Assembly (NCBI GenBank): GCA_947494825.1
Contig: CANLWN010000003.1
Location: 248,001 to 312,000, forward strand
From: an uncultured Flavobacteriaceae bacterium
GTDB taxonomy: Bacteria > Bacteroidota > Bacteroidia > Flavobacteriales > Flavobacteriaceae
Direction: 5' to 3'
Length of the DNA stretch: 64,000 nucleotides
Below the pieces are notes generated by a model. It saw only the letters and a program-made list of their open reading frames with translations, did not search any database and was not told where the DNA came from. The number at the start of each line of letters is the position of its first letter. Position 1 is the first letter of the stretch. The position numbers and the translations under genes were made by a program. Below, piece after piece: positions 7,908-15,849 of the stretch.

Positions 7908-10184
7908 TTAAAATCCTTTTTTTGCTTTAGCCTGTAAGGCTTTGAGTGCCTCGTCAGGGTCACAACTATTGGTTTCAATACGTGCTTTTGCAATGAGTTC
8001 GTCCTTACTGAAGATATCAAAACTATCCACTTCCTTTTCTTCCCCGTTAATAACAATAAACGGTCTGAACTCCTTGGTTACGTGAATATAGGTAAACCCT
8101 GACTTTTCAAGTCCTTCTGTGAGTTCGGACACACAAGCTTCAACGCCATCCCTTAATTTCTCAAGTTCTTCTACGGTAGGCAGCCGATCCACGATAAGCT
8201 GTGCGTCAAACCTTAATCCTTCTGCTTCCCCGATAAATTTTACATTGTCAGCAGCTTCCAATAACTGGGCTTTTTGCGTGGAAGTTAAAATGGTTTCGTT
8301 GATGGTAACGTTTTCCATGTCCGTTCGGGTTAAGGTAGTGCATCCCAAGACAGTACCACCATGTATTATTGTTACGGAAAAGGTTCTGTTGAGCCTATCC
8401 AAAGCGGCCAAGTCCCGTAATGCTCCTTCCAGTTCGGTTCGGGTGGTTTCATTGTCATTTTCATCGGCAACCGCATTCCTCAGTCTTGCCAATGCGTTTC
8501 TATGTCCCCTGACTATGGCATCTATCTGCCCCGATAGATTGTCACTGCAAAGTACACGATCGTTATCGCTTAAAAATGAATTAATGGTGTTTCTTCCGGC
8601 TGTGGTGCCGGCGTCCACTGCATCGTCCAGGGCATTTTCACCTTGAGCTACGATACCAGGGAGCACCACCCTTAAACCTCTTAAACTCAGCTCAAGCTCA
8701 TATCGTTCATTTGCCGCCTCAAGGTCGGCTATGGCGTTTTCGGTGGTTTCAATGGCCGCATCAATTTGAGCTGTTACGGTCTCTGAAATACCGTCCACGA
8801 AATTGGATGGTGGGGTGGCCGTAACTTTGGTTTGATCCTTGGCAACCACGGCGTTGGCCTCCCAGATCTCATCATCCACGGTAACCTTGCCGGTCAGGGA
8901 AAAGGCTTCTTGTGTAAGCCTTAAGGCTCCATCAACGCTTTTAATGCCTGTTGGGGTTTCCAATCCAAGACTTCCTGAGAGACCCATATCAAATGCCCCG
9001 GTCTGTTCTACATAGCCGTAAAGATTTAACCTGCCATCTGGACTAACAGGGACAAACTCGGGCCACCAGGAAAGATCGGGATCCACAAGTCCGTTCACAA
9101 AGGCCCTGGCATTTATGCCTTCATTACTGCTGGCCTCTGCCACAATGGCTGCGCTGCCCTGCCCAATGGGAAAACCAAAGGACACAATGTTTTTGATATC
9201 GGCCGAAAATTGCATGCTACCGTTGATACCCGCACGATATCCAACACCAATATTCGAATTCATGGGTTCGCTAAGGTTAAAATCTACGTCAAAACCACTG
9301 TTCTTATAATAAAGGCCACTAGCCTCCAAAACGGTCCAAAATGAAAAGGTGCCTCCGGTAACTGTTTTAGCGTCAAAGGCCACTACATTTTCAACGGGCA
9401 AGGTGGGCTCATACCTAAGGTAAGCGTTGGAAGAACTGCCGAAGCTTACACCCGATACCTCGTCTTCCCCTCCATCGTTGTCACCACCGCCATTATTTCC
9501 ATCTCCATTGTTGCTCCCCAAGCCACCATTGATTCCTACCGAATAGAAGAACATGGGGTCATCATAATCGGCAATTAAGGTAATATGACCTCCGCTTAAC
9601 GGAGGGGAAATGGTGATAGGCTTTGTGGCATCTGGATCGTCATTGGCCCCGATTTGCAATTCAATGGCCACGGAAATCGCAAAGACAAAATACCGCCTTT
9701 CATCCTTTAGCCTAATTTCAAAATCGCGATTGTCATTGAGGAACTTCCCGGTAAAAAAACCAACGTCTGCCTGAACGGGATTTTCAAACTCAAAATAGTT
9801 GGATGGAGAAGGTATTTCCACCGTGCCGCTGAAATTCTTCAAGGAACCGTCCTCATTGAATTCAACATCCAGATCGGCTTCTTCGAATACCACGGCGTCC
9901 CCGGATTCTGTTTTCATGGTTACGGTACCTTCAACGGTATATCCATCTTGGGTTTCGACCACATTGCCTTCCGGAGTGATATCATCTCTGGTAATTCCTT
10001 CTATTGGTACACCGCCATCATCGTCCTCACATTGGTCTGGACATAGATTGGGATTTCCACAAGGATTATCAACACAAGGATCAACGGCAATGGGCTCAAT
10101 GCTACTTTCCTTACTGCACGAAATCATCAGTATAATAAGGCTTGTAATTATTGCTAAACTCGATAATTTGGCTTTCGATTTCAT
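7908..10184 (-). CDS. Large lipoprotein of unknown function
   Basis: 758 residues. Lipoprotein signal with lipobox LMISC, then a short Cys/Asp-rich stretch (PCVDNPCGNPNLCPDQC) that may form disulfides. Residues about 65-420 are predicted beta-rich with a glycine/asparagine/aspartate low-complexity linker near 220-240. Residues about 460-610 are alpha-helical with coiled-coil character (ETTENAIADLEAANERYEL), and the end is mixed. I do not recognise the family. The upstream gene is a TPR/LuxR-like regulator in the same orientation, and the 227-bp gap between them carries a promoter with three phased direct repeats, so that regulator may control this surface protein. Confidence 0.8.
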   Translation of the reverse strand: MKSKAKLSSLAIITSLIILMISCSKESSIEPIAVDPCVDNPCGNPNLCPDQCEDDDGGVPIEGITRDDITPEGNVVETQDGYTVEGTVTMKTESGDAVVFEEADLDVEFNEDGSLKNFSGTVEIPSPSNYFEFENPVQADVGFFTGKFLNDNRDFEIRLKDERRYFVFAISVAIELQIGANDDPDATKPITISPPLSGGHITLIADYDDPMFFYSVGINGGLGSNNGDGNNGGGDNDGGEDEVSGVSFGSSSNAYLRYEPTLPVENVVAFDAKTVTGGTFSFWTVLEASGLYYKNSGFDVDFNLSEPMNSNIGVGYRAGINGSMQFSADIKNIVSFGFPIGQGSAAIVAEASSNEGINARAFVNGLVDPDLSWWPEFVPVSPDGRLNLYGYVEQTGAFDMGLSGSLGLETPTGIKSVDGALRLTQEAFSLTGKVTVDDEIWEANAVVAKDQTKVTATPPSNFVDGISETVTAQIDAAIETTENAIADLEAANERYELELSLRGLRVVLPGIVAQGENALDDAVDAGTTAGRNTINSFLSDNDRVLCSDNLSGQIDAIVRGHRNALARLRNAVADENDNETTRTELEGALRDLAALDRLNRTFSVTIIHGGTVLGCTTLTRTDMENVTINETILTSTQKAQLLEAADNVKFIGEAEGLRFDAQLIVDRLPTVEELEKLRDGVEACVSELTEGLEKSGFTYIHVTKEFRPFIVINGEEKEVDSFDIFSKDELIAKARIETNSCDPDEALKALQAKAKKGF

Positions 10185-10302
10185 AATACTCTTGTTTTGT
10201 GGTTAAACTTCTTTGATCGTTTTGTGAGACCTGCCCGGTAAACGGTCTGCAGCCCTTAGCCGAGCAAGACCACAAAACTGGTTTGTCAACTCAATGACAT
10301 AA

Positions 10303-10392
10303 CAAACCTAACCCGTTGATTATGAGGAATAAAAAAAGTAGGGTGGACAATAGGTGGACACCTTCAAATTAGTTGAAGGACAAAAGGTGGAC
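10303..10392 (-). promoter_or_regulatory. Promoter with three phased GGTGGAC repeats
   Basis: On the minus strand TAGGTTTG (10303-10310) matches the Bacteroidota -7 consensus exactly. Upstream lie three direct copies of GGTGGAC (plus-strand reading) beginning at 10342, 10353 and 10386, spaced 11 and 33 bp, so all face the same side of the helix. This suits a helically phased activator, possibly the LuxR-like protein encoded just upstream. A leader of about 115 bases follows. Confidence 0.5.
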
Positions 10393-10411
10393 GGTCTCGC
10401 AGCCTCTATTT

Positions 10412-11986
10412 TTAAAGGCTTAACACTAAATCTTGCAAAGAGTCTTCCGTGGTGATATCCAATTTTTTGCGAAGGCGATAGCGGGCTTTTTTGATGCCTT
10501 CCGGTGAAATATTGAGGATGTTGGCAATCTCTTTTGAGGATAAATTCATCTTTAAGAGTGCCAACAGGCGAAGTTCGTTTGAAGTCACATCGGGATATTT
10601 CGCTTTGACATTGCTATTGAAGTCTTTATGCACTTCTTCAAAGTAACGGGCAAAGTTTTCCCAGTTATTATCATCCTGTAAATCAAAATTAATGGTGTGG
10701 ATCAATTGTTGATATCCATTTTTAGGCGCTTCCCTATCCTTTAGATCTTGTGCTTTTTGTTTTAGACTTTCCAACACCTCATTCTTTTTGGCCAAATGCA
10801 GGGCATGGGTGGTCAATTCTTTCTTTTTAAAGGCCAGTTCTGCATCTACCCTTTCTTTTTCGAGCTTGTTGCGCTTTAATTTTTGCCGAATACCGTAAAA
10901 ACCGATAAGCGAAAGCACAAGCAAGCTTCCCAAAAGAATTTTTTGTAGCGCACTGATTTCGGCTTTTTGTTCCAAAACTTTAATCTCTTTTTCTTGCAAA
11001 GCTATTTGCTGCACTTTTTTTTCTGTGTCAAATTGGGCACGTAACTCCTCGATTTGTTGTGATTTTTCAATATTCCAAACAGAATCGTTCATCGATTTGT
11101 GCCTTTTGAAATCAGCTAGCGCTTGCGAAGGTTGACTAAGGGCTTCGTAGGATGCAGATCGGTATTTATGTGCAATGGATAGAATAAATTTTGCGTCTGT
11201 GATTGCTATGCATTCGTCAAGTGTTTCAATGGCTTTTCTGTAATCCTTCCTATCATAATATGCGTTTCCCAGGTTTAATAAAGCCACTGACAGGGCAAAT
11301 TCATTGTTGCCTTTGCGCCATATGTTCACCCCTTTTATCAAGTATGGAATACCTTGCTCAAAGTTACCTGCTTCGACCGCCAATCCTCCGAGACGATCAT
11401 AGGCCGTTGCCTGATCATCTTCAAAATTCTCCTGTATCGTAACAGACAACATTTCCTCGAAATACGCCTTGGCGAGGGGCCTTTGATCCAGCAGGACATA
11501 CGTACTGCCCACGCTTGAAAGTGTCCTTACCATCTCTCTTTTTTCATTGAGTTGCTTAAATAGGGTTAAGGCTTCCAAATTGTATTCCAAGGCAGGCTTT
11601 AGATTGTTCATTTTTAAATTAAGGCTCCCAATTATTTCTAGCGCAACGGCCTTACTCATTTGAAGGCCCATGGAATCAGCTATTTTGTATGCGGTCTGGG
11701 AATCTTGGAGCGCCTTTGCATAATTATCCTGAAGTCCAAGTATTCTAGCTTTGAGTAACAAGTCCTTGGTATAGGTTTCGAAGTCAACGATGCCCAATGA
11801 ATCTTGAAGCGCCAGATTTTTATCCAAAAGCTCACTGGCTTTGTCATCTTCATAATCCTGATAATGCTTCTTTGCTCTATTACTGTTAGCTATTATATCC
11901 TCTCCTAAGATTTCGTTGTTTTCCTGCGCAACTGCACACAAACTAATGCTAAATGAAATAAATAAGAGGAGTTTTGAGGCTTTCAT
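10412..11986 (-). CDS. TPR protein with transmembrane helix and LuxR-like HTH
   Basis: 524 residues. Signal peptide (LLLFISFSISLCAVAQ), about six TPR units from 40 to 300, one membrane helix near 345-365 (KILLGSLLVLSLIGFYGI), a coiled coil, and a C-terminal LuxR-type HTH (TSNELRLLALLKMNLSSKEIANILNI, then SPEGIKKARYRLRKKL). The layout puts TPR outside and HTH inside, so it is a one-component membrane-bound regulator of a type frequent in Bacteroidota, likely sensing envelope protein contacts. It reads toward the large lipoprotein gene, which it may regulate through the phased repeats at 10342-10392. A short decayed relative of its C-terminus lies just upstream at about 12085-12180. Confidence 0.85.
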   Translation of the reverse strand: MKASKLLLFISFSISLCAVAQENNEILGEDIIANSNRAKKHYQDYEDDKASELLDKNLALQDSLGIVDFETYTKDLLLKARILGLQDNYAKALQDSQTAYKIADSMGLQMSKAVALEIIGSLNLKMNNLKPALEYNLEALTLFKQLNEKREMVRTLSSVGSTYVLLDQRPLAKAYFEEMLSVTIQENFEDDQATAYDRLGGLAVEAGNFEQGIPYLIKGVNIWRKGNNEFALSVALLNLGNAYYDRKDYRKAIETLDECIAITDAKFILSIAHKYRSASYEALSQPSQALADFKRHKSMNDSVWNIEKSQQIEELRAQFDTEKKVQQIALQEKEIKVLEQKAEISALQKILLGSLLVLSLIGFYGIRQKLKRNKLEKERVDAELAFKKKELTTHALHLAKKNEVLESLKQKAQDLKDREAPKNGYQQLIHTINFDLQDDNNWENFARYFEEVHKDFNSNVKAKYPDVTSNELRLLALLKMNLSSKEIANILNISPEGIKKARYRLRKKLDITTEDSLQDLVLSL

Positions 11987-12084
11987 AGCGGTTGGATTAC
12001 CTACTAAAAATAGGGAATTAAAACGAACCTATTGAAAAAAACACTTGTGCAGAAGGGTTTCCCGAAAAAGTTTAAAAAATCAGT

Positions 12085-12180
12085 TTTGACAATATCAGGG
12101 ATTTAAAAAACAAATCGTGTAAAGAATCTTCAGCGGTTATCTTGAATTTGTACTGTTCGTTGAAGCGAACTTTTGTTAGG
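12085..12180 (-). pseudogene. Remnant of a LuxR-like regulator C-terminus
   Basis: Translated on the minus strand this stretch gives KITAEDSLHDLF, which parallels the end of the neighbouring regulator (DITTEDSLQDLV), preceded by K-V-R-F against K-A-R-Y. The helix-turn-helix proper is not recognisable and no start is visible, so it looks like a decayed tail of a duplicated gene. The match is short and could be coincidental. Confidence 0.35.
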
Positions 12181-12254
12181 ACTTGGTTCATCCGCCAAGT
12201 ATCTTGATTTAAAGTTTCAGGTGCTTTCCCTTTGAAAGGAAAGTGTACATCCCC

Positions 12255-12284
12255 CTCTGCCCCGCTCAGGATAAACTCCGAGAC
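12255..12284. repeat. Dispersed intergenic repeat, copy B
   Basis: Contains GCTCAGGATAAACTCCGAG, similar to the stretch at 7725-7756, in the non-coding DNA downstream of tRNA-Leu. Confidence 0.35.
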
Positions 12285-12333
12285 TTGGCACGGCCTGCAC
12301 ACAGTACAAACCTTATTTGTTGGTTTACCCACC

Positions 12334-12393
12334 TCAAAAAACGAAGCCCGTCCAAAAATGGACGGGCCCTTACTTTGTACAGGCGGAGAGACT
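12334..12393 (-). repeat. Partial duplicate of tRNA-Leu 3' end plus terminator
   Basis: This 60-base block repeats 12454-12514 with one substitution and one fewer A. It contains a copy of the tRNA terminator hairpin (GCCCGTCC / GGACGGGC at 12346-12367) and the last 16 bases of the tRNA (acceptor arm plus half of the T arm). The two copies are 120 bp apart; the 60 bases between them fold into two small hairpins. No integrase gene is present. Confidence 0.85.
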
Positions 12394-12454
12394 TCCCGCA
12401 GCTTCGTGCGGGATAAACCCTGCCTGCCGGAAGGCAAGTTCTCGCTCCCCGCTT

Positions 12455-12488
12455 CAAAAAAACGAAGCCCGTCCAAAAATGGACGGGC
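12455..12488 (-). terminator. Terminator of tRNA-Leu
   Basis: On the minus strand an 8-bp GC-rich stem (GCCCGTCC / GGACGGGC) with a six-base loop, then TTCGTTTTTTT. It begins 11 bases after the tRNA 3' end. Confidence 0.8.
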
Positions 12489-12498
12489 CTTTACTTTG

Positions 12499-12580
12499 TA
12501 CAGGCGGAGAGACTCGAACTCTCACACCTTTCGGCACTAGATCCTAAGTCTAGCGTGTCTACCAATTCCACCACGCCTGC
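12499..12580 (-). tRNA. tRNA-Leu (anticodon TAG)
   Basis: 82 bases on the minus strand. Acceptor arm GCAGGCG pairs with CGCCTGT; D arm contains TGGTAGACACG; anticodon stem CTAGA / TCTAG encloses CTTAGGA, giving anticodon TAG (CUN leucine). A long variable arm (TGCCGAAAGGTG) fits a class II tRNA, and the T arm has GAGAGTTCGAGTCTCTC. CCA is not encoded. The last 16 bases are duplicated downstream at 12378-12393. Confidence 0.95.
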
Positions 12581-12683
12581 AAAAGGACTGCAAATATAAA
12601 GTAAAATTTCAATTTAAAAACACTACGTCTTTAAAAAATAGTGCTGCTTTTTGTACATTTAAGCTACCATCAAACTTTGGTAT

Positions 12684-14075
12684 ATGCAAAACATAGGTGA
12701 ATACGTGGTCCAACACAGGGACCGATTTATCAAAGAGCTTGTCGAACTCCTAAAAATCCCTTCCGTCAGCGCCGATCCCGCCTTTTCTCAAGACGTGATG
12801 GATACCGCCCAAGCCGTGGCCCGATCCCTTGAACAGGCCGGTTGTACAGCGGTGGAAATTTGTGAGACCCAAGGATATCCTATTGTATATGGAGAGCGAA
12901 AAGTGAGCGCCGACCTGCCCACGGTATTGGTCTATGGCCATTACGATGTACAACCCCCAGATCCCATAGACCTATGGGATTCGCCGCCCTTTGAACCGGT
13001 CATCAAGGCCACCGAACTGCATCCGGAGGGCGCTATTTTTGCCCGAGGTGCCTGCGATGACAAGGGACAATTCTATATGCACGTGAAGGCCTTGGAGTTT
13101 ATGGTGAAAACCGACCAGCTGCCCTGCAACGTAAAATTCATGATCGAAGGAGAGGAAGAAGTAGGCAGTAGAAGTCTGGCAGCTTTTGTAGAGGAAAACC
13201 AGGAGAAGCTGTCCAACGATATCATTTTAATTTCCGATACCGGCATGATTGCCAAGGAGGCGCCCTCCATTACTACAGGCCTTAGGGGCCTTAGTTATGT
13301 GGAAGTGGAAGTTACCGGTCCCAATCGGGATCTGCACTCGGGGCTATACGGCGGAGCGGTGGCTAACCCCATCAATATCCTAGCGAAAATGATCGCGTCC
13401 CTTCATGATGAAAACAACCATATTACCATTCCAGGATTCTATGACGAAGTAATAGAACTATCCCAGGAGGAGCGTGCAGAAATGGCCAAAGCCCCCTTTG
13501 AACTGGAAGCGTATAAAGACGAACTGGATATTGAAGCGGTGTATGGCGAAAAGGGCTATACCACCAACGAACGCAACTCTATACGGCCTACACTCGATGT
13601 CAATGGCATTTGGGGCGGCTATATCGGCGAAGGGGCCAAAACCGTTATCGCCAGCAAGGCCTATGCCAAAATCTCCATGCGACTGGTTCCCAACCAAGAT
13701 TGGGAGGAGATTACCACACTTTTCAGTACGCACTTTAAAAACATCGCCCCAGAAGGGGTAAAGGTGAAGGTAACCCCGCACCACGGGGGGCAAGGATATG
13801 TTACCCCTATTGATTATGTGGGCTATAGGGCAGCAGCCAAGGCCTACGAGACCACTTTTGGTAAGACCCCCATCCCACAAAGGACCGGGGGCAGCATTCC
13901 CATCATCTCGCTCTTTGAAAAGGAACTGGGTAGCAAGACCATCTTGATGGGCTTTGGATTGGATACCGATGCCATCCACTCGCCCAACGAACACTTTGGG
14001 GTCTGGAACTACCTCAAGGGCATTGAGACCATTCCCTATTTTTATTCCAATTTTACAGAAATGAGCAAACAATAG
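12684..14075 (+). CDS. M20-family dipeptidase
   Basis: 463 residues. The M20 metallopeptidase signature is complete: YGHYDVQPP (metal His and Asp near 90), RGACDDKGQ (bridging Asp), EGEEEVGS (catalytic Glu and metal Glu near 160), a dimerisation/lid domain from about 205 starting VTGPNRDLHSGLYGG, and a late HSPNEHF (final metal His). The order and length match the cytosolic dipeptidase/CNDP-like subgroup, which hydrolyses dipeptides with two divalent metals. There is no signal peptide. It is transcribed alone, convergent with the SQR-like gene 30 bp away. Confidence 0.92.
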   Translation: MQNIGEYVVQHRDRFIKELVELLKIPSVSADPAFSQDVMDTAQAVARSLEQAGCTAVEICETQGYPIVYGERKVSADLPTVLVYGHYDVQPPDPIDLWDSPPFEPVIKATELHPEGAIFARGACDDKGQFYMHVKALEFMVKTDQLPCNVKFMIEGEEEVGSRSLAAFVEENQEKLSNDIILISDTGMIAKEAPSITTGLRGLSYVEVEVTGPNRDLHSGLYGGAVANPINILAKMIASLHDENNHITIPGFYDEVIELSQEERAEMAKAPFELEAYKDELDIEAVYGEKGYTTNERNSIRPTLDVNGIWGGYIGEGAKTVIASKAYAKISMRLVPNQDWEEITTLFSTHFKNIAPEGVKVKVTPHHGGQGYVTPIDYVGYRAAAKAYETTFGKTPIPQRTGGSIPIISLFEKELGSKTILMGFGLDTDAIHSPNEHFGVWNYLKGIETIPYFYSNFTEMSKQ

Positions 14076-14105
14076 GGTGCTTCCCCATGTTGGTCAAAAC
14101 GGTAT

Positions 14106-15308
14106 TCAGGGGAGTTGCGAATACCCGTTTCGTGTTTTCCAAAGAAAGTATTTTTCAAAAAGTACTTTGGAAAAATCATAGAAGACATTGGGAATCATGA
14201 TGGCAAAATTTCTGGGTTTAAAAAGTCGGTCACTTATAATGATCACCTCCTTTTTTCCGGCATCCATCACACATATTCCCGGGATCCTGCCCCAGGCTTT
14301 TTTCTTTAGTTTGTCCTTTCCTTTGGTGACCCTTATGATGTTCTCCGCCACAATTTTGCCGGTCTCATCGGAAGGGTATCCCGTTTTAGGTCCCGAAAAA
14401 GGCACTTTACCAGGGGTAAAGGGCAACTTTACGTCCACGGCGATCCCGGCAGCCCAAACATTCGGGATTTCCATATGTCTATAGTCTTCCCCCACCGGTA
14501 AATAGCCCGTGGAAGTAGCTCCCAGTTGTCCGGAATTGGTCACAAAATCGACCCCAAGGAATGGTGGCATCAACATGGTAAAACTACTTGGCAATGCTTC
14601 CCCGGAAGTTAAGATCACCTTATCCTCCATAACTTCCTTGACACCCACCTCTGTGCGGTAATGGATGTGGAACATTTTCATAAAGGACTTCAGCATCGTT
14701 TCCCCTCCGGTTATCCCGTCAATTCCGAAATGCCCCAAAAAAGTCTCGGGAGTAATCCAATAGAGGTCCACTTTTTTTCTGATCTTTTGTTCCCGGAGCC
14801 ATTTTTCAATATTGAACAAAAACTCGTAGGCCGCACCCATGCAGCCTGCGTTTTGTGTAGCCCCGATGACGATAGGCCCAGGGTTTTTCCTGAATTCTTC
14901 CAACTTCTTTCTGATTCTCATTGCGCCATTGGGCGTACCTACATAATAGGCATGCTCCTTGATTCCTGGTGCCACGTCATATTTCACTTTGGGGCCTGTG
15001 GCGATCACCAAATGATCATAGGACACTTCTCCCTTTGTGGTAAAGACCAGCTGTTTGTCCGGATCTACCCTTAAGGCCTCGGCATGTCTGTATTCCACAC
15101 CTTTTTTTTCAAGGATTTTATCCTTTCTAAAGGAAATGTCCTTTACTTCCCTTCTTCCAAAGGGAACCCAAATGAGCGAAGGAATAAACAAAAACAAGGG
15201 CGATTTGTCTATCATGATCACCCTGTGATCCTCTTTTCCCTTACGTTTAATTTCCAAGGCTGCGGTCATCCCCGCAAAATTACCGCCTACTACTACTGTT
15301 GTTGTCAT
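14106..15308 (-). CDS. Sulfide:quinone oxidoreductase-like flavoprotein
   Basis: 400 residues. N-terminal FAD dinucleotide fold (VVGGNFAGMTAALEI), a second motif ending VIATGP near 105, a conserved Cys in NAGCMGAAYEF near 155 and another in RIPGICVMDAG near 350, and an amphipathic C-terminus (FAIMIPNVFYDFSKVLFEKYF) suited to membrane contact. The two Cys match the redox pair of sulfide:quinone oxidoreductases, which oxidise sulfide and pass electrons to quinone. A general NDH-like function remains possible. The promoter carries the same FNR-type operator as the stress island at 47-63 kb (15360-15371), so it probably belongs to that regulon. Confidence 0.82.
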   Translation of the reverse strand: MTTTVVVGGNFAGMTAALEIKRKGKEDHRVIMIDKSPLFLFIPSLIWVPFGRREVKDISFRKDKILEKKGVEYRHAEALRVDPDKQLVFTTKGEVSYDHLVIATGPKVKYDVAPGIKEHAYYVGTPNGAMRIRKKLEEFRKNPGPIVIGATQNAGCMGAAYEFLFNIEKWLREQKIRKKVDLYWITPETFLGHFGIDGITGGETMLKSFMKMFHIHYRTEVGVKEVMEDKVILTSGEALPSSFTMLMPPFLGVDFVTNSGQLGATSTGYLPVGEDYRHMEIPNVWAAGIAVDVKLPFTPGKVPFSGPKTGYPSDETGKIVAENIIRVTKGKDKLKKKAWGRIPGICVMDAGKKEVIIISDRLFKPRNFAIMIPNVFYDFSKVLFEKYFLWKTRNGYSQLP

Positions 15309-15328
15309 GGCTTAGGATTTTATTGTAT

Positions 15329-15373
15329 TAAAGTTAGGACATTTAAAGAAGAAAAAGTGTGACCAAAGTCACA
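15329..15373 (-). promoter_or_regulatory. FNR/CRP-type operator and promoter of the SQR-like gene
   Basis: TGTGACCAAAGTCACA (15358-15373) is a perfect palindrome with core TGAC-N4-GTCA at 15360-15371. Its centre is exactly 33 bp from the centre of TAACTTTA (15329-15336 on the minus strand), the same geometry as the sites at 47-63 kb. The predicted start of transcription lies about 15 bp before the ATG. Confidence 0.75.
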
Positions 15374-15418
15374 TAAGGCTAAGGCCTGTCTGTCCTAAAA
15401 GAGGTGTTAAAAATTAAC

Positions 15419-15462
15419 TCTACACTTGTAGAATATAAAAATTTATTCTATGTTTGTAGAAT
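15419..15462 (+). promoter_or_regulatory. Two BlaI/MecI-type operators covering the promoter
   Basis: TCTACACTTGTAGA (15419-15432) is a perfect dyad; ATTCTATGTTTGTAGAAT (15445-15462) is a second, slightly degenerate one. Centres are 28 bp apart. The second dyad contains TATGTTTG (15449-15456), an exact Bacteroidota -7 element, and TTG at 15426-15428 in the first dyad sits 20 bp upstream as -33. Binding would block both promoter elements, giving autorepression. Confidence 0.8.
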
Positions 15463-15482
15463 AGATTCCAAAAGTGTAGTAA

Positions 15483-15848
15483 ATGAAACTGTCAAAGACC
15501 GAAGAAGAGTTGATGAACCATCTCTGGAAAATGGAGAAAGCCTTTATGAAAGATCTCTTGGAGGCCTATCCGGACCCAAAACCTGCAACCACTACGGTGG
15601 CGACCTTATTAAAGCGCATGACGGACAAAAACTTTATCGCCTATACCACCCATGGAAAATCCAGGGAGTATTACCCTTTGGTGAAAAAGAAGGACTATTT
15701 CTCCAAACATGTGAACGGACTTATCAAGAACTTCTTTAATGACAGTGCCTCCCAATTTGCCTCTTTCTTTACCAAGGAGACCAACCTCAGCAAGGAAGAG
15801 CTGGAGGACCTGAAGACCTTGATCGATAACGAACTCAAAAAGAAATAA
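15483..15848 (+). CDS. BlaI/MecI/CopY-family repressor
   Basis: 121 residues. An N-terminal winged helix (LSKTEEELMNHLWKMEKAFM, then ATTTVATLLKRMTDKNFI, then wing TTHGKSREYYPLV) is followed by a helical dimerisation region ending in KELEDLKTLIDNELKKK-like charge. In the family a cleavage site in the linker is cut on signal from the partner M56 protease, releasing the repressor. The gene is preceded by two matching operators and is 1 bp ahead of the M56 gene, so the pair forms one autoregulated unit. Confidence 0.93.
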   Translation: MKLSKTEEELMNHLWKMEKAFMKDLLEAYPDPKPATTTVATLLKRMTDKNFIAYTTHGKSREYYPLVKKKDYFSKHVNGLIKNFFNDSASQFASFFTKETNLSKEELEDLKTLIDNELKKK

Positions 15849-15849
15849 G

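Noticed and set aside
12232-12547. Overlapping reading frames in the tRNA-Leu region
   Set aside because: They run through the tRNA, its terminator and the duplicated block, and give proline/arginine-rich products with no family pattern.
12334-12580. Prophage or integrative element at tRNA-Leu
   Set aside because: Only a short duplicated 3' end is present; there is no integrase, phage or conjugation gene on either side.
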